Positions 24,608-32,258 of a DNA stretch of 58,286 nt are shown in pieces. A program made the position numbers and the translations under genes. The stretch comes from Armatimonadia bacterium (GTDB lineage Bacteria > Armatimonadota > Zipacnadia > Zipacnadales > JABUFB01), in the NCBI GenBank assembly GCA_039679385.1, contig JBDKVB010000100.1:1-58286 (forward strand), written 5' to 3'. Positions within the stretch are counted from its first letter, which is position 1, and every line of letters begins with the position of its first letter. The notes under the pieces were generated by a model that was not told the origin of the DNA, did not search any database, and was given only the letters and a program-made list of their open reading frames with translations.

Positions 24608-25540
24608 ATGGCGAAGTTGATTCGTGTCTCGACGATTGCGTGGTCCGGTGGCTCGGCGGGCCTCAAGTCGCTTGAGGAGGTCCACGCCCGGCTGAGTGAG
24701 CTGCTGGAGGAAGCCGCTCGCGCCAAGCCGGACCTGGTCGCACTCACCGAGTTCTGCAACGTGTACAACGGCACAGACTCCTCTGAGCAGGCGCAGCCGG
24801 TCCCCGGTCCCACCACTGAGCTCTGTGGCGAGATCGCGCGCAAGCACAACATGTACATCGTCTGCAACCTCCCCGCGCTGATCGACGGCAAGATGCGCAA
24901 TGCTTCCGTGTTCCTGGGGCGTGACGGGCAGGTCGTCGGTCAGTACTACAAGTACCAGCCAACCATCGGGGAAATGGACAAGGGGACCGTGCCGGGCGAG
25001 GACGCGTACGTCTTTGACCTGGACTTCGGCCCCACCGGTGCGGCCATCTGCTTCGACCTGAAGTTCATCGAGGTCGGCCAGAGCTTGGCCGCCAAGCGGT
25101 GCCGCCTCTGTGTGTTCTCCTCCATGTTCATCGGCGGCGACCGGCTGTCGCACTGGGCACGGGACTTCGGGATGTACATGGTCTCGTCGGTCCCCGCGCG
25201 CAGCTACATCGTCGACATGGGTGGTCGTGTGCTGGCAGAGACCGGGTACGAGATCAACCAGGTGCGGGCCGGGTTCCTCCCCCCCATCGCAACGGCCCAG
25301 ATCAACATGGACCGGATGCTCTTCCACCTCGACACCAACCAGAACAAGTTCGCCGACATGATCAGAAAGTACGGGCCGGGCGTGGAGATCGAGGTCCACT
25401 ACCCGGAGGCACACTTCACGCTGGCCAGCAAGATGGAGGGCGTTACCGTTGAGGACCTGATCCAGGAGTTCGAGCTGGAGCCGTGGCTCGACTACCTCGA
25501 CCGGGCACGAGGCGTGCGTCGCAGCAGGCTTGCAGGCTAG
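24608..25540 (+). CDS. Carbon-nitrogen hydrolase (nitrilase/amidase superfamily)
   Basis: 310-residue amidase-like enzyme with the complete Glu-Lys-Cys triad: Glu48 in LVALTEFCN, Lys115 in YYKYQPTIGEMD, and Cys148 in GAAICFDLKF. FGPTGAAICFD is the usual motif around the nucleophile. The family hydrolyses amides, carbamoyl groups or nitriles; the substrate is not readable here. The ATG at 24608 is preferred over a GTG at 24599 because GAGAGG is correctly spaced. An inverted repeat at 25591-25637 follows the stop and faces a convergent gene. Confidence 0.88.
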   Translation: MAKLIRVSTIAWSGGSAGLKSLEEVHARLSELLEEAARAKPDLVALTEFCNVYNGTDSSEQAQPVPGPTTELCGEIARKHNMYIVCNLPALIDGKMRNASVFLGRDGQVVGQYYKYQPTIGEMDKGTVPGEDAYVFDLDFGPTGAAICFDLKFIEVGQSLAAKRCRLCVFSSMFIGGDRLSHWARDFGMYMVSSVPARSYIVDMGGRVLAETGYEINQVRAGFLPPIATAQINMDRMLFHLDTNQNKFADMIRKYGPGVEIEVHYPEAHFTLASKMEGVTVEDLIQEFELEPWLDYLDRARGVRRSRLAG

Positions 25541-25590
25541 CCCGAGCAGGACGTCTCGGGTCTGCGGAGCCAACTGACGGGTATCATTCC

Positions 25591-25637
25591 ACAGGGCCGT
25601 GGCAGGCGCCTCAGGGCGAGCTTATCCACGGCCCTGT
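25591..25637. terminator. Inverted repeat between convergent genes
   Basis: ACAGGGCCGTGG (25591-25602) and CCACGGCCCTGT (25626-25637) are perfect 12-base arms with a 23-base loop, placed between the stops of two converging genes. There is no T-tract, but the position suggests a bidirectional terminator. Confidence 0.55.
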
Positions 25638-25675
25638 CTGGTACAAGCACCGGCTATCGGGTGCGCAGTGGCCGA

Positions 25676-26206
25676 CTAGCTCTCAGCCAGCTTCTCACCG
25701 CACTCCGGGCAGAAACGCGCCTTGGCGGCCACCTGTGCGCCGCACTCGGGGCACAGGACCTTCTCGGGCTCCGCAGGTGGTGCAGCGACGGGCGGCTGAT
25801 GGACCGGGATTGCCGTCGGAGTGGTCGGTGGCGCGCCCTCGGGTGCGGGAGCCTGGGACGGAGACGCCGTCACAACCTGCGGCGGCGTGACCGTAGCAGC
25901 GCTCTCCGGAGCCGGAGCGGCTGTCTCCACCGGCTTGCCCTGTTGCACGTCCTGTACCTGCTGGCGTAGCCCCTCCATCTCCTTCTCCAGCTCGTCAACC
26001 CGCTCCATGATGACCAGGAGTTGGCTGTCGGCAACCTGTCGCGCCCGGTGCATCTCGCGGACACGCTTGCCTGCCTCAGCGTACTGTCTCTCGATGTCCT
26101 CCTGAACGTGCCCCAGTTTGCTCTGGAGCTGGAGGACCTGGCCCTGTCGTGAGGCGGAGTCAACAACCTGCTCTGCGGCGTGCTTGAAGCGATCGAAAAG
26201 AGTCAT
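25676..26206 (-). CDS. Coiled-coil protein with C-terminal double-CxxC zinc ribbon
   Basis: 176 residues in three parts. Residues 1-90 form a helical, coiled-coil-like region (LQLQSKLGHVQEDIERQYAE ... ERVDELEKEMEGLRQQVQDV). Residues 91-145 are a Pro/Ala/Thr linker. A C-terminal zinc ribbon (LCPECGAQVAAKARFCPECGEKL) has two CPxCG knuckles. This layout is common in uncharacterised bacterial proteins that associate with membranes or other complexes through the ribbon. No signal peptide is present. The role is unknown. Confidence 0.8.
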   Translation of the reverse strand: MTLFDRFKHAAEQVVDSASRQGQVLQLQSKLGHVQEDIERQYAEAGKRVREMHRARQVADSQLLVIMERVDELEKEMEGLRQQVQDVQQGKPVETAAPAPESAATVTPPQVVTASPSQAPAPEGAPPTTPTAIPVHQPPVAAPPAEPEKVLCPECGAQVAAKARFCPECGEKLAES

Positions 26207-26277
26207 GCCGTCACCTCGGGAAAGCAGTATACCTCTGAAGTTCGCGCTGCACTAAGGGCGGACCTGCCGCCAGAACC

Positions 26278-26312
26278 GACGAGCCGCAGGCCTTGTGGAC
26301 CTGCGGCTCGTC
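26278..26312. terminator. Strong hairpin in the 26207-26451 intergenic region
   Basis: GACGAGCCGCAGG and CCTGCGGCTCGTC form a perfect 13-bp stem with a nine-base loop. It lies between two minus-strand genes, about 140 bases after the stop at 26452, so it could end the upstream transcript. The T content after it is low. Nothing else is seen in this gap. Confidence 0.5.
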
Positions 26313-26451
26313 TTCACCGGTTGTTCCGGCGGCGGCATCCGCTCTGCTGGAGGGCAGCAGTCTTTCAGTTGTGTTGTGTCCTGGTCAGTCGGGCTTGAGC
26401 GCAGTCTTGCCGGTGCGCAAGGGGTGCATGGAGCACCGGCTGAGGGTTCGG

Positions 26452-26991
26452 TTAGCGTCGTCCGCGGTGAGAGCCCTGGATGTAGCCATCGTAATGGCCG
26501 TCATCGTAGCCGTCTCCGTATCCGACGCGGTAACCGTTCTTGGTACCGCGCTGGTAGCCGTAGTTCTCCCCGTCACGCCACCCCATCTTGTAGCCCTTGT
26601 TAACGCCGTTCTGAGTTCCGTCCTGGAAACCGTCCTGGTATCCTTCCTTGTACCAGTAGTTTGCTCCGGAGCCCCGGTAGGGCGCAGGCGGGTTGTAGTT
26701 CTGGTATGGAGCTGGGCGGCCAGGTGGTGGTCCATAGGCAGGTGGTGGTGGTCCATAGGCAGGTGGCGGCGGTCCATAGGCAGGTGGTGGCGGCCCATAG
26801 CGCGGACCGTTGTCCCGGATATCCCCCAAACGGTCGAGGACCTCGTAGGCGACATACCCGGCTGCGATGGCTCCCAGGATCTTGCCGGCGTCACCTGCAT
26901 GGGCTCGAGGGGCTGCCATTGTGAGGGCAAGCACCGCGATCAGAGGTGCGACGACAACACTGCGTGGGATTGCGACTGTCATCATGTCCAC
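26452..26991 (-). CDS. Secreted Gly-repeat protein (PPPPA-type repeat plus every-fourth-residue glycine tract)
   Basis: 179 residues with a signal peptide ending near AHA (residue 32). A short glycine-zipper-like hydrophobic segment follows (AGKILGAIAAGYVAYEVL). Next comes a seven-residue tandem repeat YGPPPPA (three full copies and a partial one, residues 65-90). The C-terminal tract, residues 117-173, has Gly at every fourth position without exception (15 glycines, 14 GX3 units), mostly GYxD or GxxN. AAAGGAG is well placed before the ATG. The GX3 periodicity recalls the deca-GX3 motif of eukaryotic Yae1, but no homology is claimed. The function is unknown, possibly surface-associated or metal-binding through the many Asp residues. 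Confidence 0.75.
   Translation of the reverse strand: MDMMTVAIPRSVVVAPLIAVLALTMAAPRAHAGDAGKILGAIAAGYVAYEVLDRLGDIRDNGPRYGPPPPAYGPPPPAYGPPPPAYGPPPGRPAPYQNYNPPAPYRGSGANYWYKEGYQDGFQDGTQNGVNKGYKMGWRDGENYGYQRGTKNGYRVGYGDGYDDGHYDGYIQGSHRGRR
26722..26798 (-). repeat. Tandem 21-base repeat coding YGPPPPA
   Basis: A 21-base unit containing CCATAGGCAGGTGG (plus-strand reading) recurs at a constant 21-base period, with three near-identical copies and a diverged one. It keeps frame inside the secreted protein gene. Confidence 0.8.
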
Positions 26992-27067
26992 TCCTTTCGT
27001 TGCTGAGCGGTGATCCTGATATCAAGAGCCGGGCGAACCCGACTGGTTGCCTGAGGCTACCCAACAT

Positions 27068-27084
27068 TACTACGATATGTAGTA
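27068..27084. promoter_or_regulatory. Operator-like dyad upstream of the Gly-repeat protein
   Basis: TACTA, seven bases, TAGTA. The dyad extends outward to a 21-base region with arms ATTACTAC / GTAGTAAT around GATAT. It is 77 bases upstream of the ATG at 26991. A second TACTA-N7-TAGTA lies at 27742-27758. The half-site resembles BlaI/CopY-type repressor operators, by general recollection only. Confidence 0.55.
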
Positions 27085-27101
27085 ATTGCATCCCAAAGAG
27101 A

Positions 27102-27119
27102 GGGCCGCCGAGGCGGCCC
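27102..27119 (-). terminator. Intrinsic terminator after the 27197-27694 gene
   Basis: On the minus strand GGGCCGCC and GGCGGCCC form an eight-base-pair stem with a two-base loop, followed by TCTCTTT. It lies 78 bases after the stop at 27197. Confidence 0.6.
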
Positions 27120-27196
27120 AAACAGCGCTGCAGGTGCTTTGCGCCGTTGCTTCGATTGTCAAGGTTGGCCGGTGACGTGCACAGTGACAGCGGCTT

Positions 27197-27694
27197 CTAC
27201 CAGGTCCACGGCCTCGTCCTTGGAGGGCCCATCTGGATCGTCCCCGTGGGCTCTGTCCGCTGGTTGTACTTCATATACGGCCACCCAAGGTTGATGGGCG
27301 AGCGGAAGGTGTAGTGGTTCTGCTTCTCGTAGAAGTACTGGCCCGGCAACTGGCGCCCAAGGGGCCGATAGACGAGGTCAAGGTCCAGGTGCGTCCCGCG
27401 TCCCGTGCAGACCTTCCCTAGCCGCGGAACGAAGGCGCCCTGTGGATGGAACTCCCCGCAGACGTTGCAGGGCAACGGATAGGAATACTGCTCTTCGTGG
27501 AGGGGGTACGCAGTTGGGCGCGAAGGCCGGTAGTAGTATCCCGGGTTCGGGCCACCGTAGCGGATCGTTACGGAGCCATCGAAGTAACCGCGGTACCACA
27601 GGGTTGTGTCCTGAGCGAAGACCGGGCCCAAGGAGACGAGGGCTGTGAGGGCCGTCAGGACAACGCCTTTCGCGGAGCGCGTCAGCTTCACCAC
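27197..27694 (-). CDS. Small secreted aromatic-rich protein, unknown function
   Basis: 165 residues starting at a GTG (27694) with AAGGAGG six bases upstream. A signal peptide of about 27 residues ends PVFA. The mature part is rich in Tyr, Pro, Arg and Trp and contains PCNVCGEFHP (a CxxC followed by His) and a later lone Cys. It has no membrane segment and no family I recognise. It is transcribed from a perfect-consensus promoter (27725-27753) overlapped by an operator-like dyad, and lies next to another small secreted protein with a matching dyad, so the pair is probably co-regulated. Confidence 0.72.
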   Translation of the reverse strand: MVKLTRSAKGVVLTALTALVSLGPVFAQDTTLWYRGYFDGSVTIRYGGPNPGYYYRPSRPTAYPLHEEQYSYPLPCNVCGEFHPQGAFVPRLGKVCTGRGTHLDLDLVYRPLGRQLPGQYFYEKQNHYTFRSPINLGWPYMKYNQRTEPTGTIQMGPPRTRPWTW

Positions 27695-27724
27695 GGTGCA
27701 CCTCCTTCCCTGCCGAACAGTCGG

Positions 27725-27758
27725 ATTATAGCGGGGTCGACTACTATTGTCAATAGTA
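27725..27758 (-). promoter_or_regulatory. Perfect-consensus sigma70 promoter with overlapping dyad
   Basis: On the minus strand TTGACA (27753-27748), exactly 17 bases, TATAAT (27730-27725). The dyad TACTA-N7-TAGTA (27742-27758), which is a 17-base palindrome with eight-base arms, lies across the -35 hexamer. A repressor bound there would block polymerase. The promoter is 31 bases upstream of the GTG at 27694. Confidence 0.8.
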
Positions 27759-27894
27759 CTACCCAGATAGACGGCCCTTCACTCCAAAGGTTCTGGGAAT
27801 CTGAAACGGGATTCAGGGACGGAGTTCGGTTGTTGGTTTGGGGAGCCATGCACCCCGGGCAGGAGCACATGCCCCAGAGAAGACCCGTGAGCGG

Positions 27895-27923
27895 TTGACA
27901 AGGTCCCGTGTTTTCGGCAAAAT
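27895..27923 (+). promoter_or_regulatory. Putative promoter for the DUF6785-like gene
   Basis: TTGACA (27895-27900), a 17-base spacer, then CAAAAT (27918-27923). The -35 is perfect and the -10 is weak. It is 42 bases before the ATG at 27965. Confidence 0.5.
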
Positions 27924-27964
27924 AGTGTGTTCGTCCCCACTACCCCGGAAAGCCGCGCGGCCCA

Positions 27965-29926
27965 ATGCAGCAGATTGCAGTAGACAAACACGAGTATCAG
28001 GACTACCGTCGTCGCGGCGTAACGCTGCGGATTCTCCTTATCTCTCTGGTCGTGGCGCCGGTCAACGCCTACTTCATGGCCGACCTGCACCGACGGGGGA
28101 TCGAGGACCCGACGGTCGTCTCTCTGTTCTGGAACTGCCTGTTCCTCCTGGTGATGTTCCGTCTCATCAACGGCGTGCTGCACAAGTGGGCCCCACGCTA
28201 CGCCTTCTCCCCGGCCGAGCTCCTTTGCTTCTTCATCCTGATCTCGGTCTCGACCTGTGCCAGCGGCCTTGACACGCTGAAGACCAGCTGGGGCACCATG
28301 CAGGGCTACGCCTACTTCGCCACTCCCGAGAACAAGTGGGAGGACCTGTTCGGCAAGTACATGCCGCTGAGCATGACCGTGAACGACATGCCCGCCCTGG
28401 AGCGGCTGTGGCGCGGCGACAGCTCCATCTTTGACGCGCGTAACTACCGCGTCTGGGGACCCGTGATCCTGCGCTGGTGGCTGCTGTTCACCTTCATGTG
28501 GGGCGCGCCGGCCGGGCTGGCTGTGTTGTTCCGCAAGCGATGGGTCGAACGGGAGCGCATGAGCTTCCCGATCGTGCAGCTTCCCTTCGAGCTTAGCCGC
28601 ACATCCCCTTCGGGGCTGCGGACCCCGGTGTTCTGGATTGCTTTCGGCGCCGCAGCTCTCATCAACATCATCAACGGGCTCAACGTCTTCTTCCCGTCGA
28701 TCCCGGTGATTCCGGTGAAGATCGGGCAGAGCGAGATGCTCAACCTGTCCAAGTTCTTCGTCGGTCGCCCGTGGGATGCCGTCGGACGTTTCCACGCTTG
28801 CTTCTATCCCTTCATCACCGGGCTGGGGCTGCTGCTGCCCCAGGAGCTGAGCCTGTCGCTGTGGCTCTTCTACCTCCTCTGGAAGGGCGAAGCGATCTTC
28901 GCGGCCTGGACGGGCGTCAGCGGAGTTCGCGAGTATCCGTTCATGAAGGAGCAATCCTTCGGCGGCTACCTGGCCTTGATCGGGTTTGCGCTCTGGGCGG
29001 CTCGCGGGCACTTCAAGGAGGTTTGGCAGTGCATCACCTCACGGACGCCTTCCTCCTATGACGAGAAGGAGCCCCTGCGCTACCGGGCGGCCTTCCTGAT
29101 CTTCCTGGCCGGGCTTGTGTACTGCATCGCGGCCGGGATCTCGATCAAGATGGCCTGGTGGGTGTCAGCCGCGTTCTTCGTGCAGTACTACCTGATGACC
29201 ATGATGGTGGGACGCGTCCGGGCGGAGATGGGCCTTCCGACCCACGAGATCGAACGTCTCGGGCCGACGGTGATGCAGGGCAACATCCTGGGTGTGAAGA
29301 TCCTCGGGATGCAGAACATCACCTCGCTGTCGGTGTTCTTCGGCTTCACCCGGGGCATGCGCAACATCCCTTACCCGCACATGTTCGAGGGGCTGTATCT
29401 GACCGAGCGGCTTGGCGCCGATAGCAAGAAGCTGCTGCTGGCGTGCATGGCCTTCGTTCCGATCGGCACCTTCTTTGCCTACTTCTGGAACCTGCACCTG
29501 GGGTACCAGTGCGGTCTCGGTGCCGACTGGGCCAAGTGGATGCCGTGGTCCTCGCAGGAGGCCTGGAACCAGCTCTCGGGATGGGCACGCCAGCCGGAGG
29601 GCTTCAATTGGTGGCGCACCGGTGCGACGCTGGTTGGTTTCGTGTTCTACTTTGGGCTGATGGTAGTCCGGACCACCTGGGTATGGTGGCCGATCCATCC
29701 GGCCGGGTACGCAATCTCAACCACCTGGTACATGGCGCACATGTGGATGCCGATGCTGTTGGCCTGGACCGTCAAGTCCCTCGTCAGCCGCTACGGTGGG
29801 ATCAAGGGCGTGCGGTCCCTGGCTCCGGCGGCCTTCGGTCTGATCCTCGGCGACGTCATGACGGGAGCGCTGTGGACGATCTACTCGATGTTCACCCGCG
29901 TGAACACCTATGCCTTCTGGCCCTAG
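27965..29926 (+). CDS. Large polytopic membrane protein, DUF6785/DUF6784-like
   Basis: 653 residues with about 13-14 hydrophobic segments. It begins with a short cytoplasmic stretch and then VTLRILLISLVVAPVNAYFM. Features that recur in this family, as I recall it, include FSPAELLCFFILISVSTCASGLDTL near residue 85, the charged loop FRKRWVERERMSFPIVQLPFEL near 195, and GMQNITSLSVFFGFTRGMRN in the second half. The family is frequent in Armatimonadota, Lentisphaerae-like and related genomes next to carbohydrate genes. A transporter-like role is often assumed (its layout recalls oligopeptide transporters), but no function is established. It has its own promoter and a strong terminator. Confidence 0.75.
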   Translation: MQQIAVDKHEYQDYRRRGVTLRILLISLVVAPVNAYFMADLHRRGIEDPTVVSLFWNCLFLLVMFRLINGVLHKWAPRYAFSPAELLCFFILISVSTCASGLDTLKTSWGTMQGYAYFATPENKWEDLFGKYMPLSMTVNDMPALERLWRGDSSIFDARNYRVWGPVILRWWLLFTFMWGAPAGLAVLFRKRWVERERMSFPIVQLPFELSRTSPSGLRTPVFWIAFGAAALINIINGLNVFFPSIPVIPVKIGQSEMLNLSKFFVGRPWDAVGRFHACFYPFITGLGLLLPQELSLSLWLFYLLWKGEAIFAAWTGVSGVREYPFMKEQSFGGYLALIGFALWAARGHFKEVWQCITSRTPSSYDEKEPLRYRAAFLIFLAGLVYCIAAGISIKMAWWVSAAFFVQYYLMTMMVGRVRAEMGLPTHEIERLGPTVMQGNILGVKILGMQNITSLSVFFGFTRGMRNIPYPHMFEGLYLTERLGADSKKLLLACMAFVPIGTFFAYFWNLHLGYQCGLGADWAKWMPWSSQEAWNQLSGWARQPEGFNWWRTGATLVGFVFYFGLMVVRTTWVWWPIHPAGYAISTTWYMAHMWMPMLLAWTVKSLVSRYGGIKGVRSLAPAAFGLILGDVMTGALWTIYSMFTRVNTYAFWP

Positions 29927-29959
29927 GCCAGAGCGGCGTTGCCAGCCAAACTGCAAGCA

Positions 29960-29989
29960 AAAGCCCGGCGGAGACTTCCGCCGGGCTTT
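29960..29989 (+). terminator. Intrinsic terminator after the DUF6785-like gene
   Basis: AAAGCCCGGCGGA and TCCGCCGGGCTTT make a perfect 13-bp stem with loop GACT. The A-tract on one side and T-tract on the other make it suitable for both directions, and the next gene converges. Confidence 0.9.
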
Positions 29990-30028
29990 CCGTGACTCGA
30001 GATATGCGATCCGCGAAGGCTCCCGCCC

Positions 30029-31153
30029 TCATGTGCGGATACGTGGCAGGTTGCGCTCAACGGCCTCCGCCGTCAGTCCACGGATACTGTGCTCGCTTTC
30101 CACTACAGTCAGGGCGCAGGCCTGGCTCAGTCTCACCGCAGTGACCAGGCCCTCGGGTGTCGTGCCGTAGAGCATCAGACCCAGAAGCAGACCTCCGTGA
30201 GCGGCATCGCCGGCGCAGATGGTGTGGACGACCTCGGCATCGGGAGCCGTCAGCACGTCGGGCCGGCGCTGCAGCGAGACCTCCGAAGTCTCTCCCCGCA
30301 GAATCCAGCATCCCTGACGGTCATGGACCACAGCGACACCTGTGAAGCGCTGCCGCCAGTCCTGCGGGATGGCGCGGTACTCGTCGGCGTTCACGCAGAC
30401 CACATCGGGTCTTGCCTCGGGACCTGCTTCGAGGCACGCCTGAAGGGGAGCGCCGCCGACGTCCAGCGAAACCAGGAGCTGCGGGTTTACGGCCCGAGCT
30501 GCCGAGATGATTGAGGCGTAGAGCGACGGATCGGGCTGAGACTGCACGAGCGGGAGACTGCCCGCAAGTCCGAGGACCTTGCCCAGGGACGCCGTAGCCA
30601 GGTAGTGCAGGACCGCCTCGACGCAGGAGGGCTCCCAGTACAGATACGGGCTGAAGTTGATCATCTCGCCGCCCTGAGAGCCGCGGAGGTTGGCGCAGCG
30701 ACGGTCAACCTGGGTCTCACCTGTCGGCGGCAGTCCGGCAAAGTGCAGGTCGACGGCGTGCAGGTCACGGGCCTGCAGGCAAGCCATGTAAGCGCCGCCG
30801 GGCGTGAACTGTGACAGTACCGGGCCTGGGACCTCGGGGCGACGGTAGCCGTCCGACTGCTGCGGCAGGAAGGTGACCAGATCGGCTGCAAGGGCCTTCT
30901 GAGCCTGACGTGACAGCGGCGTCGTTGCCTGAGGTCGAAGGAAGGCGTCGAAGACGCGCGCGATGTTGGTCGCCTTGCCGCTGGCGTAGGCTGCCGTGAC
31001 CCGGGGTCGCAGCTTGGCCCCGCTCGCGACATCCGGAAAGACGACAGCTCCGTCTTTGTGCCACAGGTAGCCCTTCTGCGGGTCCTGGTCCATCTCCCAC
31101 AACTCATCGGCGGCGGGTGCGAGCTCAAGCACGGTCAAACGCTGTAGGTCCAT
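30029..31153 (-). CDS. PfkB-family carbohydrate kinase-like protein
   Basis: 374 residues with a PfkB fold signature. Near the N terminus is ASGKATNIARVFDAF, comparable to the GKGxNxA motif of LacC/FruK-type sugar-phosphate kinases. In the middle is GLAGSLPLV, and near the C terminus VHTICAGDAAHGGLLLGLML. The latter is the ATP-binding/catalytic motif with the catalytic Asp, but it reads CAGDA instead of GAGDA. It should phosphorylate a sugar or sugar phosphate. The substitution and an insertion of about 70 residues (residues 70-140) make it an unusual member. It ends convergently with the DUF6785-like gene. Confidence 0.72.
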   Translation of the reverse strand: MDLQRLTVLELAPAADELWEMDQDPQKGYLWHKDGAVVFPDVASGAKLRPRVTAAYASGKATNIARVFDAFLRPQATTPLSRQAQKALAADLVTFLPQQSDGYRRPEVPGPVLSQFTPGGAYMACLQARDLHAVDLHFAGLPPTGETQVDRRCANLRGSQGGEMINFSPYLYWEPSCVEAVLHYLATASLGKVLGLAGSLPLVQSQPDPSLYASIISAARAVNPQLLVSLDVGGAPLQACLEAGPEARPDVVCVNADEYRAIPQDWRQRFTGVAVVHDRQGCWILRGETSEVSLQRRPDVLTAPDAEVVHTICAGDAAHGGLLLGLMLYGTTPEGLVTAVRLSQACALTVVESEHSIRGLTAEAVERNLPRIRT

Positions 31154-31203
31154 CGGGCAAGCACACCTCGGAGGAGCGAACGCGGGGGTTCGGAGTCAGC
31201 AGA

Positions 31204-31234
31204 TGACCCCTGCCAGGATGCCGCGCAGGGGTCA
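31204..31234 (-). terminator. Hairpin after the 31280-31996 gene
   Basis: TGACCCCTGC and GCAGGGGTCA form a perfect 10-bp stem with an 11-base loop, 46 bases after the stop codon at 31280. No T-tract follows. Confidence 0.5.
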
Positions 31235-31279
31235 CGGTGCGAGTCCCAATCAGGACGTCCGCTTGTCTATCAGTTCGAG

Positions 31280-31996
31280 CTAGAACATCTTGAAGATGCG
31301 CCACTGGAGCTTGTAAGGCATGCTGGGCACCGCTGGATAGCCCGACCAGGTCGGCCCCAGGAGAGCGCCATTCACCACGAAGGGATCGGCGAAGCCCTCG
31401 CCGCCGTTCTGGGTGCTTTCCTTCGTCCACTGGTTGAGGGCGCTCCAGTTGTAGGTGACGGTATTGTTCCCGGTCGGCCCGTAGTAGATGGTCGTCTGGT
31501 CATTGCGGACATAGGCCGGCAGGGCCGTACCGTTCGGGGCGATCAGGGGACTGCTCTCCCCGGAGATGGCGACCGTATTCCACTGGTACATGGCCCCAGT
31601 CATGGGCGGAGTGCTCTTGGTGACTGTCCCGGTGCCCAGTGAGTGCTCGACGTTGTCCGGGGTGATGACGCTGACTTCCCAGCTCACGCTCTGAAGGCCG
31701 CCGGCAAGGGTGATCTTGGCGGTGCCGTCTTTGTAGGTCTCGTTGGAGCCCCTGACGGGTGTTCCTGTCCCACTGGAGTTCGGCGCCGACCACTTCCAGC
31801 CGTCAAACTTATAGTGGGGATCGGAAACGCGCACGCGGGACAGGGAGATGGAGCCAATCAGGAAGTTGGGCTGATTCGAGGGGGCAAAGGTGCCCACAGA
31901 GATGGTCTGGACGGCGGAGTAGTTTGTGCCCGTCCCCAGGGACACCATCACCGCCAAAATCTGCGTCACCAGAACTGACATGGTCTGGATCATCAT
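31280..31996 (-). CDS. Signal-anchored secreted protein of unknown function
   Basis: 238 residues from the ATG at 31996, which has GAGGTG upstream; the frame continues 80 codons further without a better start. The N terminus MMIQTMSVLVTQILAVMVSLG is an uncleaved anchor or pilin-like hydrophobic helix. The rest is a Thr/Ser/Gly-rich beta-type domain (TISVGTFAPSNQPNFLIGSI ... DGTAKITLAGGLQSVSWEVSV ... NTVTYNWSALNQW). It has no Cys in the exported part and no recognised family. The start layout and beta-rich tail suggest a surface or pseudopilin-like protein, but the pilin prepilin-peptidase motif is absent. Confidence 0.68.
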   Translation of the reverse strand: MMIQTMSVLVTQILAVMVSLGTGTNYSAVQTISVGTFAPSNQPNFLIGSISLSRVRVSDPHYKFDGWKWSAPNSSGTGTPVRGSNETYKDGTAKITLAGGLQSVSWEVSVITPDNVEHSLGTGTVTKSTPPMTGAMYQWNTVAISGESSPLIAPNGTALPAYVRNDQTTIYYGPTGNNTVTYNWSALNQWTKESTQNGGEGFADPFVVNGALLGPTWSGYPAVPSMPYKLQWRIFKMF

Positions 31997-32195
31997 CGTG
32001 AGCACCTCGGGCAGCAATGCTGTGGACAACGTAATGCACAGCCGACACACCCACTGCACGTGGGCTGCAGAGACATTATACCTGAATCGGGGGTTGCGAA
32101 ACCACTCCTGCCGTAACGAGATAGCTGGATTGCTGTCACAGGGGCTCCTGAACGGCTTCGCTGCCTCGCGGGGTGACGTGTTCTGACGGAAGTGC

Positions 32196-32223
32196 TTGAC
32201 AGAGGTCTCGAAGTGATTAGAAT
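32196..32223 (+). promoter_or_regulatory. Putative sigma70 promoter for the helicase gene
   Basis: TTGACA (32196-32201), a 16-base spacer, then TAGAAT (32218-32223), 35 bases before the ATG at 32259. A GGGGGGATC ribosome binding site follows. Confidence 0.7.
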
Positions 32224-32258
32224 ATCTGTTCGACAAACAACTAAACGGGGGGATCCGA

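Noticed and set aside
26722-26798. Regular 21-base repeats considered as a CRISPR array
   Set aside because: There are no unique spacers; the units run head to tail, in frame with the code for YGPPPPA.
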